A stretch of 64,000 nt of DNA from Methylocystis rosea (GTDB taxonomy: Bacteria; Pseudomonadota; Alphaproteobacteria; Rhizobiales; Beijerinckiaceae): NCBI RefSeq assembly GCF_003855495.1, contig NZ_CP034087.1, forward strand, positions 186,001 through 250,000, written 5' to 3'. Positions within the stretch are counted from its first letter, which is position 1. The number at the start of each line of letters is the position of its first letter. The position numbers and the translations under genes are program-made. The notes under the pieces were generated by a model. The model had not been told where the DNA came from. It did not search any database and saw only the letters and a list, made by a program, of their open reading frames with translations. Positions 46,518 to 55,574 of the stretch are shown here, in pieces.

Positions 46518-49500
46518 GTGGATAACCGCTGCGGCTCCCGAAATTTTTTCTCATTTTCGACGAAGTCTGTGATGTTTCCGCCAACTTCATTGGTCTTGGC
46601 CGTATTCTTCTGGGCTTCGCTCGGCGGGCCTACTTTTGCAGGAAGCGATCTCTCGGCGGCGTGCCGCGCCGCCGAGATCGAGACGCGGATTGCCAAGTGC
46701 ACCGAAATTATTGCGCATGGAAAGCGGGAGACAAAGCGAAATCAGCTCTTCGCCTATATCAGTCGGGCGGCCGCTTATCGAGCTAAAGGCGATTTCGACC
46801 GTGCCCTCGCCGATCTCGACAAGGCGCTGCGGCTCAGCCCGAAATCGGCTCCCGCCCTTTTGGAACGTGGATCGATTTATCATGATCGAGGCGATTTTGA
46901 TCGCGCCATCGCCGATTACAGCGCGGCGATCTCAGCGCAGCCCAAATCCGCAACGGCCTTCTTTGGCCGGGCCGAATCTTACCGTGCGAAGAACAACCTT
47001 GACAGCGCCATTGCCGATTACGACGTCGTGCTGCAGCTCGATAAAAACCTGGCGATGGCTCACAGCGGCCGCGCGAACGCCTATCGATACAAGGGTGACC
47101 TAGACAGGGCGCTAGCCGACTTTGACGCAGCGCTGACGCTCGATCCAAAATCCGCCCCCACGCACGTCTTGCGCGGCGCCATCTATCATTCCAAGGGCAA
47201 TCTCGACCGAGCTATTGCGGACTTCGACAAAGCCATTGAGCTCGACCCGCGCTATACGAGCGCCTTCGTAGAGCGGGCAAACGCCTTTCGGGGCAAGCAC
47301 GAGCTCGAGCGCGCGAAACAAGACCTCGAAGCCGCGTTAAAACTCAACCCTCGACTCGGCCCAGCAAAAGTCGCGCTCGACGAGCTGAATAGACTTCTAG
47401 CCGCAGGCGGCGCCCATCCAGGCGATGCAACTCCCCCGGCTCCCGCTCCCGCAGCGCCTCCAATCGCAAGACGTCTGATCCTGGTTGCCGCAGGCCTCGC
47501 TCTGATGGCCTTCGTCGTCGGGGGCTTTTGGTTTAAAGGCGCGAGGGGCAACCGTGTAGAGTCAGCGAGCAAGGAACCCTCTCACGCCGGGCGGCGCACT
47601 TTCAAGGTCACAGCTTTGGATTGCGCCGAGGAGGTGGCGGTTCTGCGCCGGGAGGTAGGTCCGGTGGTCGGGGGAGAGGAACATCTCGCGTTCGATGTGT
47701 TGAACGGCCGCATGATTGTGCTGGACACCGCCCTGCCAATCTCGCCCGACACGATCATCAACGCCGTTCGCCGCACAGGCATGACCGCCGACGAGTGGCG
47801 TCTCGAAGGCCGGGAGCCCTCCGACGCCAGCGACCGGCGCCGCCGTCAGCAAGTCTGGTTCACGAGCCTCAGTGGATTGTTCGTAGCAGCCGGATTCGTC
47901 ATTCACATATGGCTCGCCGGCGGTTTTGGCGAAGCGCTGAGGCTTCTGGGGGGCCATGACGGAAAGTCCATGCCATTGCCAGAAGCGGCTGCCTACGCGC
48001 TGGCGGTCATCTTCGGCGTGCGGTTCGTTATTGTCAAAGCGTGGTATGCGGCGCTTGGCTTGCGACCTGATATGAACCTCTTGATGGTGATCGCCGTGGC
48101 CGGCGCTGTCGCCATCGGCGAATGGTTTGAAGCGGCGACCGTGGCGTTCTTGTTCGCACTCTCGCTGACATTGGAAAGCTGGAGCGTCGCGCGGGCGCGC
48201 CACGCCATTTCCGCCCTTCTCGATCTTGCGCCGCCCACGGTCCGGCTCTTGCGTTCAGATGGATCGGAAGCGGACGCGCCAGCGGCGGAAATTCGGCCGG
48301 GCGAACGCTTCGTCGTTCGTGCCGGCGAACGTATTGCGCTCGACGGCCGTGTAGTGATGGGCGTCAGCGCCGTAAATCAGGCGCCGATCACTGGTGAAAG
48401 CGTGCCTGTGGAGAAGGAACCGGGCGCCGAAGTCTTTGCCGGCACGATAAATGGTGACGGCGCGCTAACGGTGGAAGCGACACGCACGGCCGAGGACACC
48501 ATGCTCGCCCGCATTATCCGCATGGTGGAAGAGGCGCATGCTCGGCGCGCTCCCTCGGAGCAATGGGTGGAACAATTTGCCCGCGTTTACACGCCGTCGG
48601 TCATGGCGTTCGCGCTCGTCGTTTTTCTCGGGCCGCCGCTGGCGTTCGGGGGAGCATGGGATGATTGGTTCTATCGCGCGCTTGTCCTGCTGGTGATCGC
48701 CTGTCCCTGCGCCTTAGTGATCTCCACGCCCGTGTCCATTGTCGCGGCGCTCGCTTCGTCGGCTCGTGCCGGCGTGCTGGTCAAGGGCGGGGCCTATCTC
48801 GAGCTCCCCGCCCGGCTGAAAGCGATAGCCATGGACAAGACAGGAACGATCACGCGCGGCGAGCCGGAGGTCGTCCGTGTGGTGCCGTTCGGAACGCATA
48901 CGGACGCTGAATTGTTGGCGCGTGCGGCGGCGCTCGAGGCCCGTTCCACGCACCCGCTGGCGCGCGCCATTTTGCACAAGGCGCAAGAGCGGATGGACGT
49001 CATCGCGCCAGCGACGGAAGTCCAGGCGCTCAAAGGAAAGGGCCTGACAGGTATGTTTGACGGCGAGCCGTTCTGGCTCGGCTCCCATCGTTATGTCGTC
49101 GAGCGCGGCCAGGATACGCCCCAGTCTGCAGAACTGGCGGAAGCATTGGAGGGGGATGGCAACACCGTGATCGTTGTCGGCAATGCGAGGCATGTCTGCG
49201 GACTCATCGCCGTGGCCGACACAATTCGGCCCGAGGCGGGCGAAATGGTCCGGCAGCTGCATGCCGCCGGCATCTTGCATATCGTCATGCTAACGGGAGA
49301 CAACCGGGTCACCGCCGAAGCTATTGCGCGTGAAGTTGGCGTCGACGAGGTATATGCGGAATTGTTGCCAGAGGACAAAGTTAAGAAGATTGACGAACTG
49401 GTAGGACGTTATGGCGTCGTCGCAATGGTTGGCGATGGCGTAAATGATGCGCCGGCGCTAGCACGCGCCAGTCTCGGCATCGCCATGGGCGCGATTGGCT

Positions 49501-49781
49501 CCGACGCCGCGATCGAAACAGCCGACGTCGCGCTGATGACTGACGACATCTCGAAGTTGCCCTGGCTGGTTCGTCACGCGAAGCGGACACTTGCTATTAT
49601 CCGGCAGAACATTGCCTTCTCGCTCGGCGTCAAGGCGCTCTTCATGGCGCTCACTTTCGCCGGCTTGGCCACCCTTTGGGGCGCCATCGCCGCCGACGTC
49701 GGCGCGTCGCTAGTGGTCATCGCCAACGCGCTGCGGCTCTTGCGGCCGGCTCGTGTCCGTGACGCAGGCTCACGTCCGTGA
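46518..49781 (+). CDS. TPR-P1B-ATPase fusion, Zn/Cd/Pb exporter type
   Basis: A 1087-residue fusion starting at GTG 46518 (AGGA 7 bases upstream). Order: signal anchor (about 22-42); a TPR domain of six repeats (about 73-285) led by two Cys in the pattern AACRAAEIETRIAKCTEII; a Pro/Ala linker; an extra membrane helix (320-339); an HMA-like domain without CxxC (C369 in TALDCAEEV); then a complete P1B pump with CPC at 729-731, phosphorylated Asp773 (DKTGT), STHPLAR, GDGVND, Lys1039 and Asp1060. The last two match ZntA K693 and D714, so Zn/Cd/Pb is the likely cargo. The N-terminal extra helix would put the TPRs in the periplasm. I know of no such pump. Confidence 0.93.
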   Translation: MDNRCGSRNFFSFSTKSVMFPPTSLVLAVFFWASLGGPTFAGSDLSAACRAAEIETRIAKCTEIIAHGKRETKRNQLFAYISRAAAYRAKGDFDRALADLDKALRLSPKSAPALLERGSIYHDRGDFDRAIADYSAAISAQPKSATAFFGRAESYRAKNNLDSAIADYDVVLQLDKNLAMAHSGRANAYRYKGDLDRALADFDAALTLDPKSAPTHVLRGAIYHSKGNLDRAIADFDKAIELDPRYTSAFVERANAFRGKHELERAKQDLEAALKLNPRLGPAKVALDELNRLLAAGGAHPGDATPPAPAPAAPPIARRLILVAAGLALMAFVVGGFWFKGARGNRVESASKEPSHAGRRTFKVTALDCAEEVAVLRREVGPVVGGEEHLAFDVLNGRMIVLDTALPISPDTIINAVRRTGMTADEWRLEGREPSDASDRRRRQQVWFTSLSGLFVAAGFVIHIWLAGGFGEALRLLGGHDGKSMPLPEAAAYALAVIFGVRFVIVKAWYAALGLRPDMNLLMVIAVAGAVAIGEWFEAATVAFLFALSLTLESWSVARARHAISALLDLAPPTVRLLRSDGSEADAPAAEIRPGERFVVRAGERIALDGRVVMGVSAVNQAPITGESVPVEKEPGAEVFAGTINGDGALTVEATRTAEDTMLARIIRMVEEAHARRAPSEQWVEQFARVYTPSVMAFALVVFLGPPLAFGGAWDDWFYRALVLLVIACPCALVISTPVSIVAALASSARAGVLVKGGAYLELPARLKAIAMDKTGTITRGEPEVVRVVPFGTHTDAELLARAAALEARSTHPLARAILHKAQERMDVIAPATEVQALKGKGLTGMFDGEPFWLGSHRYVVERGQDTPQSAELAEALEGDGNTVIVVGNARHVCGLIAVADTIRPEAGEMVRQLHAAGILHIVMLTGDNRVTAEAIAREVGVDEVYAELLPEDKVKKIDELVGRYGVVAMVGDGVNDAPALARASLGIAMGAIGSDAAIETADVALMTDDISKLPWLVRHAKRTLAIIRQNIAFSLGVKALFMALTFAGLATLWGAIAADVGASLVVIANALRLLRPARVRDAGSRP

Positions 49782-49854
49782 GGTTTGCAGCTTGCCACAT
49801 GCAGCGTCATGGCGCCGCCCCGAAGCCCTCTTATCGAACTCGAAAAGGATAGTC

Positions 49855-50772
49855 ATGGAGGCGGGACATACGCACAGAGCGGCAATGCCATCGGGAAGCG
49901 CCGCGGGGCGGCATAAACGAGCGCTCGTCAGCGCTCTCGCTCTCGCCGTGCCGTTCATGGCGGTCGAGGTGATTGGCAGTTTGTGGACCGGCAGCCTCGC
50001 GCTGCTCGCGGATGCGGCGCATATGCTGACCGATGCTGGCGGCTTGGCTCTTGCGCTATTCGCCATTCGCTTTGCCGAACGTCCGGCGACGCCTCAGAAC
50101 ACTTATGGCTACGTCCGGATGGAGGTTTTATCAGCCCTTACAAACGCCGTGGTCCTCTTGCTGCTGACCACCTACATTTTATACGAAGCTTATCAGCGTT
50201 TCCTGAACCCCCCTGAAATTCTAGGCGCCCCAATGCTAGGAGTGGCCGTTGTCGGCCTTGCGGTCAATTTAATTAGCATGAAGCTCCTTTCCGCCGGCTC
50301 GTCGGAAAGCCTCAACGTAAAAGGGGCATATTTTGAAGTCCTGAGCGACATGCTTGGTTCGCTCGGAGTCATTATCGCCGCGGTGATTGTCATGTTTACG
50401 GGCTGGCCTCTAGCCGATCCAATCATCGGAGCGGGCATTGGGCTCTTCATCATTCCCCGCACCTGGATCTTGTTGAAACAGGCGGTCCATATTTTGATGG
50501 AGGGCACGCCGCCTAATGTCGACATTGCGCTGCTTGAGCGAAAGCTCGTGGAAATTGCAGGCGTCACCGCCGTCCACGATCTGCATGTCTGGACGATCAC
50601 CTCCGGCATAGACGCGATGAGCTGTCATCTCGTAGTGACTGACATGGCGCAGGCAAGAGCGGTGCTTCTCGCGGCCAGCAGCGCGATGAAGAACGAATTT
50701 CGCATAACGCACGCGACGATCCAAATCGAGGATCAGCCTCTGCAAGAGGCCGAAGGCGAATTGAAGCTGTAG
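49855..50772 (+). CDS. czcD: CDF-family Zn/Co/Cd exporter CzcD-like
   Basis: A 305-residue cation diffusion facilitator from ATG 49855 (AAAAGGA upstream); the longer frame overlapping the previous gene is not used. Six helices are visible. The helix-2 site is ALLADAAHMLTDAGGL (His and Asp ligands), and helix 5 reads YFEVLSDMLGSLGV, where CzcD-type members have an acidic residue in place of the His of ZitB. The C-terminal ferredoxin-like domain has DLHVWTITSGIDAMSCHL. Metal leaves the cytoplasm in exchange for protons. It lies 73 bases after the TPR-P1B gene, in the same direction. Confidence 0.93.
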   Translation: MEAGHTHRAAMPSGSAAGRHKRALVSALALAVPFMAVEVIGSLWTGSLALLADAAHMLTDAGGLALALFAIRFAERPATPQNTYGYVRMEVLSALTNAVVLLLLTTYILYEAYQRFLNPPEILGAPMLGVAVVGLAVNLISMKLLSAGSSESLNVKGAYFEVLSDMLGSLGVIIAAVIVMFTGWPLADPIIGAGIGLFIIPRTWILLKQAVHILMEGTPPNVDIALLERKLVEIAGVTAVHDLHVWTITSGIDAMSCHLVVTDMAQARAVLLAASSAMKNEFRITHATIQIEDQPLQEAEGELKL

Positions 50773-50895
50773 AAGAAACGACATTTCGCCGGCAATGGTC
50801 GGGCAAGCTTCGCGCGCGCTTATGGGCAGCTTGTGTTGGCGCCGCCGACCCCAAGACTGCGGAATAGGCGCATCTACATCATCAAGAATCAAGAG

Positions 50896-51117
50896 GTGCG
50901 GCGCTCGACGACCTGTTGTAAAACAGTCACCACCTTAACAATTCATTACCGGCGATGGCTTTCCGCTCGCAATACGGCTCTTGTCAGCATTGCTGGAATT
51001 GTGCAACTCGCTCTGACGCTTTTTCGGGCCCCCTGGGCAAATGTTGCTGTCAACCTATTCGATGTATTTCTGGCTTTTTCGGCAGCCTTCATCGTCATCA
51101 AGGACGCGAGGGATTGA
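50896..51117 (+). CDS. Small two-helix membrane protein
   Basis: A frame ending at 51117 with two hydrophobic helices (TALVSIAGIVQLALTLF and ANVAVNLFDVFLAFSAAFIVI) and a KDARD tail. The start is not clear: GTG 50896 gives 73 residues and an upstream start at 50833 gives 94, neither with a good ribosome site. It sits between czcD and the TPR-MgtA gene. No family is recognised. The hydrophobic pattern supports a real protein. Confidence 0.5.
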   Translation: MRRSTTCCKTVTTLTIHYRRWLSARNTALVSIAGIVQLALTLFRAPWANVAVNLFDVFLAFSAAFIVIKDARD

Positions 51118-51367
51118 GTTCGCTTGGGAAAAGCCATCGGGAGCTAGCTTCGCCGATATCCGAGGGAGCGTCGGCTTAATAGTAAGATTGGGATGTCTAC
51201 TGCGCGGACGGAATGCAATGAGCCATCTTGACCAGAAAGCGTATCCGCACCCGGCGGTCAAAGAGATCCGCGGGCGCTGCTTGTCATCAAGATTGTTGCG
51301 GCGAGCGGTTGAACCAAGCGCCGCGCTTAACGCACAAGAGACCGATGCGCATTTTAGGAACACTGAA

Positions 51368-54300
51368 ATGCTGCGGCTCTCAACCTCTCTTTCGTTCGCT
51401 ATGCGTACGTCATTCGCCATCCTGGTTTATCTATTGGTTTCCGCGATCAGCGTCGGCTTCTTTAGCGAAACAGCTTTTGCCAGAGCCGACGACTGGACAG
51501 AGTGTTTCGGCGTCAATCTTGACGCGCGGATCATCGGCTGCACGCGAATCATCGCTCGCGCGAGCAGGGAAAGCAAACGGCATAAGGTTGAGGCATACAT
51601 CAATCGCGGCGCAGCCTATCGCGCTAAGGGCAACTTTGATCGCGCCCTCGCTGATCTCGACCGCGCCCTGCAACTCGATCCAAAGGCGGTGGCTACGCTG
51701 ACGGAGCGTGCGTCCATTTATCACGCGACAGGCGACTTAAAGCGGTCTATTTCGGAATACGACAAAGCGCTATCGATCGACAAAAATTTGGCGATCGCCT
51801 TTCTCGGTCGCGCCGAGGTATATCGTGAGAAGGGCGATCTGCAAAAGGCGCGCCTCGATTTCGACGAAGCTGTTCGACTCGATCCAAACTCGGCCTTAGC
51901 ACGCCTTGAACGGGGCGATCTTTATCGGGCGCAGGGGGATTTCGATCCGGCGATCGCCGACTACAACGAGGCCATAAAGATTGACCCACGCTCAGCAAGC
52001 GCTCTCCTGGGTCGGGGGAAGACCTATCGTGGCAAGGATGATCTTGATCACGCCCGGCAGGATTTCGATTCCGCGCTGAAGGTCGACCCAAACCTTACCG
52101 ACGCGAAAGATGCGCTCGACGAAATAAGCCAACTCATCGCAAAACGAATTGCGCCCCCCGTCGCCGCGCCCATTTCGACCGCTCCTCCGCCGGTCGCTCG
52201 ACGGCTTGGGCCAAGTCCGTCGTTGCTCGCGTTTCTGGCAGCGACGACGTTGATTGGATTGATTGCGATCGCGATTATGCACTTCCGGCAGGTCAGAAAG
52301 GCTCGTCGTTTCACGGCTGCTCAGCCCACCAGCGCACGCGACGAATATCTTGCGACAATCAGTCGGCTCCAACCTGAGGAAGTCTACGCAAAGACGGAAT
52401 CCCATCTTGAAGGCCTATCCCAGGCGGCGGCCGACGAGCGCCTACAGAAATTTGGTCCCAATCTCGTCGCTCGCGAAGCCAAACCAACTGTCGTCCAAGA
52501 ATTGTGGAACCGCGCTAAGAATCCGCTCAACGCGTTGCTGCTGACGCTGGCGACCGTTTCCTATTTTTTGGGGGACATTCGCGCCGCCATCGTCATCGCC
52601 TCGATGGTGGTGCTTGCGATCGCGACCGCCTTTATCCAGGAACACAGATCGAATGAAGCGGCGGCGCAGCTGCGGGCGATGGTTCATACCACCGCGAGCG
52701 TTAGACGAGCTCCGGGCGAAAGGGACAACCCCTTCTCGGAAATCCCGATCGAGAAACTCGTGCCCGGCGATATTGTGCGGTTGTCCGCTGGCGACATCAT
52801 TCCCGGCGATCTGCGTCTCCTCGAATCCAAGGATCTTTTCGTCAACCAGGCGGCGCTTACCGGCGAGGCAATGCCGGCCGAAAAGCATGCGCAAGCGAGC
52901 AAGGAGGATCACGACGATCCGTTCGATTTGTTGAACCTGTGCTTTATGGGCGCCAATGTCGTATCGGGTTTTGCGGTAGGCGTAATTCTTCGAACAGGTC
53001 CAAGAACGTTTTTTGGCCAGCTCGCTCATCAGATCGCTGGGCAACGCGTTCCGACCGCATTCGATCAAGGCGTCAACAGATTCACCTGGTTGATGATTTG
53101 CTTTATTCTGGTGATGGTTCCAACCGTCTTTCTCATAAATGGCCTGACAAAACACGATTGGCTGGAAGCGCTTCTCTTCGCGGTGGCGGTCGCCGTCGGC
53201 CTTACGCCGGAGATGCTGCCCATGATCGTGACGGTGAATCTCGCCAAAGGCGCTATCGCCATGTCGCACAAAAAGGTGATCGTGAAGCGCCTCAACGCCA
53301 TCCAGAATTTCGGCGCTATGGATGTTCTATGCACCGACAAAACCGGGACGTTGACCCAGGACCGCATTATATTGAAGCGTCATCTTGATATTTACGGGAA
53401 TGACTCCGACCGCGTTCTGGAATTCGCTTATCTCAACAGCCATTTCCAATCCGGGCTGAAAAACCTTCTCGACATTGCCGTGCTTGAGCATGCGGAAATT
53501 GAGGAACGTCTGCGTCCCCAACATAGTTTTACGAAGATCGATGAGATCCCATTCGATTTTGAGCGCCGTCGGCTTTCGGTCGTCGTGCAGCGTGACGATG
53601 GTCAGCACCTCTTGATCTGCAAGGGCGCAGTCGAGGAAATTTTCGCCGCCGCAACGCGCTTTGAGACCGCCAACGCCTGCGGCGCGCTCGACCCATCGCA
53701 TCTCGAGGCCGCAAAACGCGAAACAGCCGAACTCAACGCCGACGGATTCCGCGTCGTCGCCGTCGCCTACAAGGAGATGCCGCCAACGCAAATTGTCTAC
53801 ACAGTCGCCGACGAGAATGATCTGACGCTACTCGGCTATATTGCCTTTCTCGACCCGCCGAAGGAGAGCGCGGCGGAAGCGATCGCGGATCTCGCCAGGG
53901 CGGGCGTTTCCGTCAAGATTCTCACCGGTGACAATGAGATTATCACCCGCAAGATATGCAAGGACGTCGGCCTCAAAGTCGATCGCATCGTGCTCGGGTC
54001 GGAGGTCGAACTCATGAGCGACGAAGCGTTATCGAAGGTCGCCAAAACGACGATCGTCTTCGCGAAAATGTCGCCGCCGCAGAAAGCCAAAGTGATCGAA
54101 GCCCTGCACCGCGGCGGACATGTCGTCGGCTATCTTGGCGACGGCATCAACGACGGGCCAGCGTTGAAAACCGCCGATGTCGGCATTTCCGTTGATACTG
54201 CCGTCGACATCGCCAAGGAATCGGCGGACATCATCCTGCTCGAAAAAAATCTCCTTGTCCTTGACGAAGGAGTCATGGAGGGCCGCCGAACCTTTGCGAA

Positions 54301-54907
54301 TATCACGAAATACATCAAGATGGGCGCGAGCTCCAATTTCGGAAACATGTTTAGCGTGCTTGGAGCGAGCATATTCCTGCCGTTTCTTCCGATGGCGCCT
54401 ATCCAGGTTCTGACCAACAATCTGCTCTATGACTTTTCGCAAACGACAATACCGACCGACAACGTCGACGAGGAATATCTGGCGTCGCCGCGAAAATGGG
54501 ACATCAGCAACATTTTCAAATTCATGCTGTTTATCGGCCCGATCAGCTCCATATTCGACTATGTCACCTACGGAGTAATGATTTTTGTTTTCAATGCCTG
54601 GAATAATCCGCCACTGTTCCAAACCGGATGGTTTGTCGAGTCCCTTCTGACGCAAACGCTGATCATCCACATCATCAGGACCGCACGAATCCCATTCGTG
54701 CAGAGCCGCGCGAGCGCGGCGCTCATCACGACGACTATCGTCATCTGTGCTGTCGGGATTCTCCTGCCTTTTACCTGGGTAGGATCGGTGCTCGGCTTCA
54801 CGCCGCTGCCCGCGCTCTACTGGCCGCTGGTCGCAGCCACGCTGCTGACATACGCGGTGCTCACCCATCTTGTGAAAGTTTGGTTCATAGGCAGATGGGG
54901 GATTTGA
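51368..54907 (+). CDS. TPR-MgtA fusion, P3B magnesium-type ATPase with periplasmic TPR domain
   Basis: A 1179-residue fusion from ATG 51368 (AGGA 8 bases upstream; ATG 51218 is an alternative). Order: signal anchor (FAILVYLLVSAISVGFF), a Cys pair in CFGVNLDARIIGCTRII, five TPRs (from AYINRGAAYRAKGNFDRALA to FDSALKVDPN), Pro-rich linker, extra helix SLLAFLAATTLIGLIAIAIM followed by basic RKARR, then a complete MgtA-type pump: LTGEAMPAEK, VGLTPEMLPMIVT, phosphorylated Asp657 (CTDKTGTLTQD), GDGINDGPAL. MgtA brings Mg2+ inward using ATP. The TPR part is a close cousin of that on the P1B pump. This fusion is unknown to me. Confidence 0.93.
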   Translation: MLRLSTSLSFAMRTSFAILVYLLVSAISVGFFSETAFARADDWTECFGVNLDARIIGCTRIIARASRESKRHKVEAYINRGAAYRAKGNFDRALADLDRALQLDPKAVATLTERASIYHATGDLKRSISEYDKALSIDKNLAIAFLGRAEVYREKGDLQKARLDFDEAVRLDPNSALARLERGDLYRAQGDFDPAIADYNEAIKIDPRSASALLGRGKTYRGKDDLDHARQDFDSALKVDPNLTDAKDALDEISQLIAKRIAPPVAAPISTAPPPVARRLGPSPSLLAFLAATTLIGLIAIAIMHFRQVRKARRFTAAQPTSARDEYLATISRLQPEEVYAKTESHLEGLSQAAADERLQKFGPNLVAREAKPTVVQELWNRAKNPLNALLLTLATVSYFLGDIRAAIVIASMVVLAIATAFIQEHRSNEAAAQLRAMVHTTASVRRAPGERDNPFSEIPIEKLVPGDIVRLSAGDIIPGDLRLLESKDLFVNQAALTGEAMPAEKHAQASKEDHDDPFDLLNLCFMGANVVSGFAVGVILRTGPRTFFGQLAHQIAGQRVPTAFDQGVNRFTWLMICFILVMVPTVFLINGLTKHDWLEALLFAVAVAVGLTPEMLPMIVTVNLAKGAIAMSHKKVIVKRLNAIQNFGAMDVLCTDKTGTLTQDRIILKRHLDIYGNDSDRVLEFAYLNSHFQSGLKNLLDIAVLEHAEIEERLRPQHSFTKIDEIPFDFERRRLSVVVQRDDGQHLLICKGAVEEIFAAATRFETANACGALDPSHLEAAKRETAELNADGFRVVAVAYKEMPPTQIVYTVADENDLTLLGYIAFLDPPKESAAEAIADLARAGVSVKILTGDNEIITRKICKDVGLKVDRIVLGSEVELMSDEALSKVAKTTIVFAKMSPPQKAKVIEALHRGGHVVGYLGDGINDGPALKTADVGISVDTAVDIAKESADIILLEKNLLVLDEGVMEGRRTFANITKYIKMGASSNFGNMFSVLGASIFLPFLPMAPIQVLTNNLLYDFSQTTIPTDNVDEEYLASPRKWDISNIFKFMLFIGPISSIFDYVTYGVMIFVFNAWNNPPLFQTGWFVESLLTQTLIIHIIRTARIPFVQSRASAALITTTIVICAVGILLPFTWVGSVLGFTPLPALYWPLVAATLLTYAVLTHLVKVWFIGRWGI

Positions 54908-54924
54908 GCCTTTTGGAGGAGCAA

Positions 54925-55200
54925 ATGCGTGCGGGCGATGATCATTCCACCGCCACGCTGGTTCGCTTGGCCTTTCGCTTCGCGATCGTACTTCTTTTCG
55001 CGATCGCTTGGCGCGGGGAGTCGCCAGCGCGGGCCGCAGGAGCCCTCTGTTTTGTCCTGGCGGTTGGATGTGTGGGAATGGCTCTCGTATCAGGAGAGAA
55101 ACCTAAGGGCCATGGTCTCAACCGCTGGCATGAGGGAATGTTCTTGACCAGCCTCGGATTGGCGCTGATTTTTGCATTCGGCTCCCGCACTGCGTCATGA
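54925..55200 (+). CDS. Small three-helix membrane protein after the TPR-MgtA gene
   Basis: A 91-residue protein starting 15 bases after the pump stop, with a strong GGAGGAG ribosome site. Helices are RLAFRFAIVLLFAIAW, AAGALCFVLAVGCVGMALVSG and MFLTSLGLALIFAF, with a basic loop KPKGHGLNRWHEG between helices 2 and 3. No family is recognised. Position suggests a subunit or regulator of the pump. Confidence 0.72.
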   Translation: MRAGDDHSTATLVRLAFRFAIVLLFAIAWRGESPARAAGALCFVLAVGCVGMALVSGEKPKGHGLNRWHEGMFLTSLGLALIFAFGSRTAS

Positions 55201-55287
55201 AGCGCGCGGTTCAATTTACTATGTCTGTGGCGCTGTTGTCCGACGGCCATCCAAACCGGCGCAGCGCGCCCGAAAATCCGGACATAT

Positions 55288-55350
55288 GCGGAAAGCGAGA
55301 GGGCGTTCGAACTCGCCTATCTGAATAGCTACTTCGAAACCGGCTTCACG
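55288..55350 (+). pseudogene. Fragment of another mgtA-like gene
   Basis: The codons read AESERAFELAYLNSYFETGF. This aligns with DSDRVLEFAYLNSHFQSGLK of the intact TPR-MgtA pump about 2 kb upstream. About 20 codons remain between two unrelated stretches. It differs enough to be an older paralogue, not a recent copy. Confidence 0.7.
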
Positions 55351-55574
55351 CGATCTAAGACCGAGTCTTGGAGTGCGTGACTCGCGCGGCGCTCGAAAGA
55401 TGGCCCACGAGCGCGCCGGCTTATATACGGCTTGAACGTCGCCGCTTCCACTGCACCAATAGTTTTGTTCTGTTGAACGTTCCGCAACATAGCTCCAATC
55501 TCTCCAGCCCGGCGATGGTGATTAGCCACAGCAGCGGCAGGTTTCCGGCGCAACAATTGGTGAATCCTCAAATT

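Noticed and set aside
46234..46518. 94-codon frame between the sensor kinase and the TPR-ATPase gene
   Set aside because: It overlaps the kinase end, lacks a ribosome site and has Arg/Gly-rich translation.
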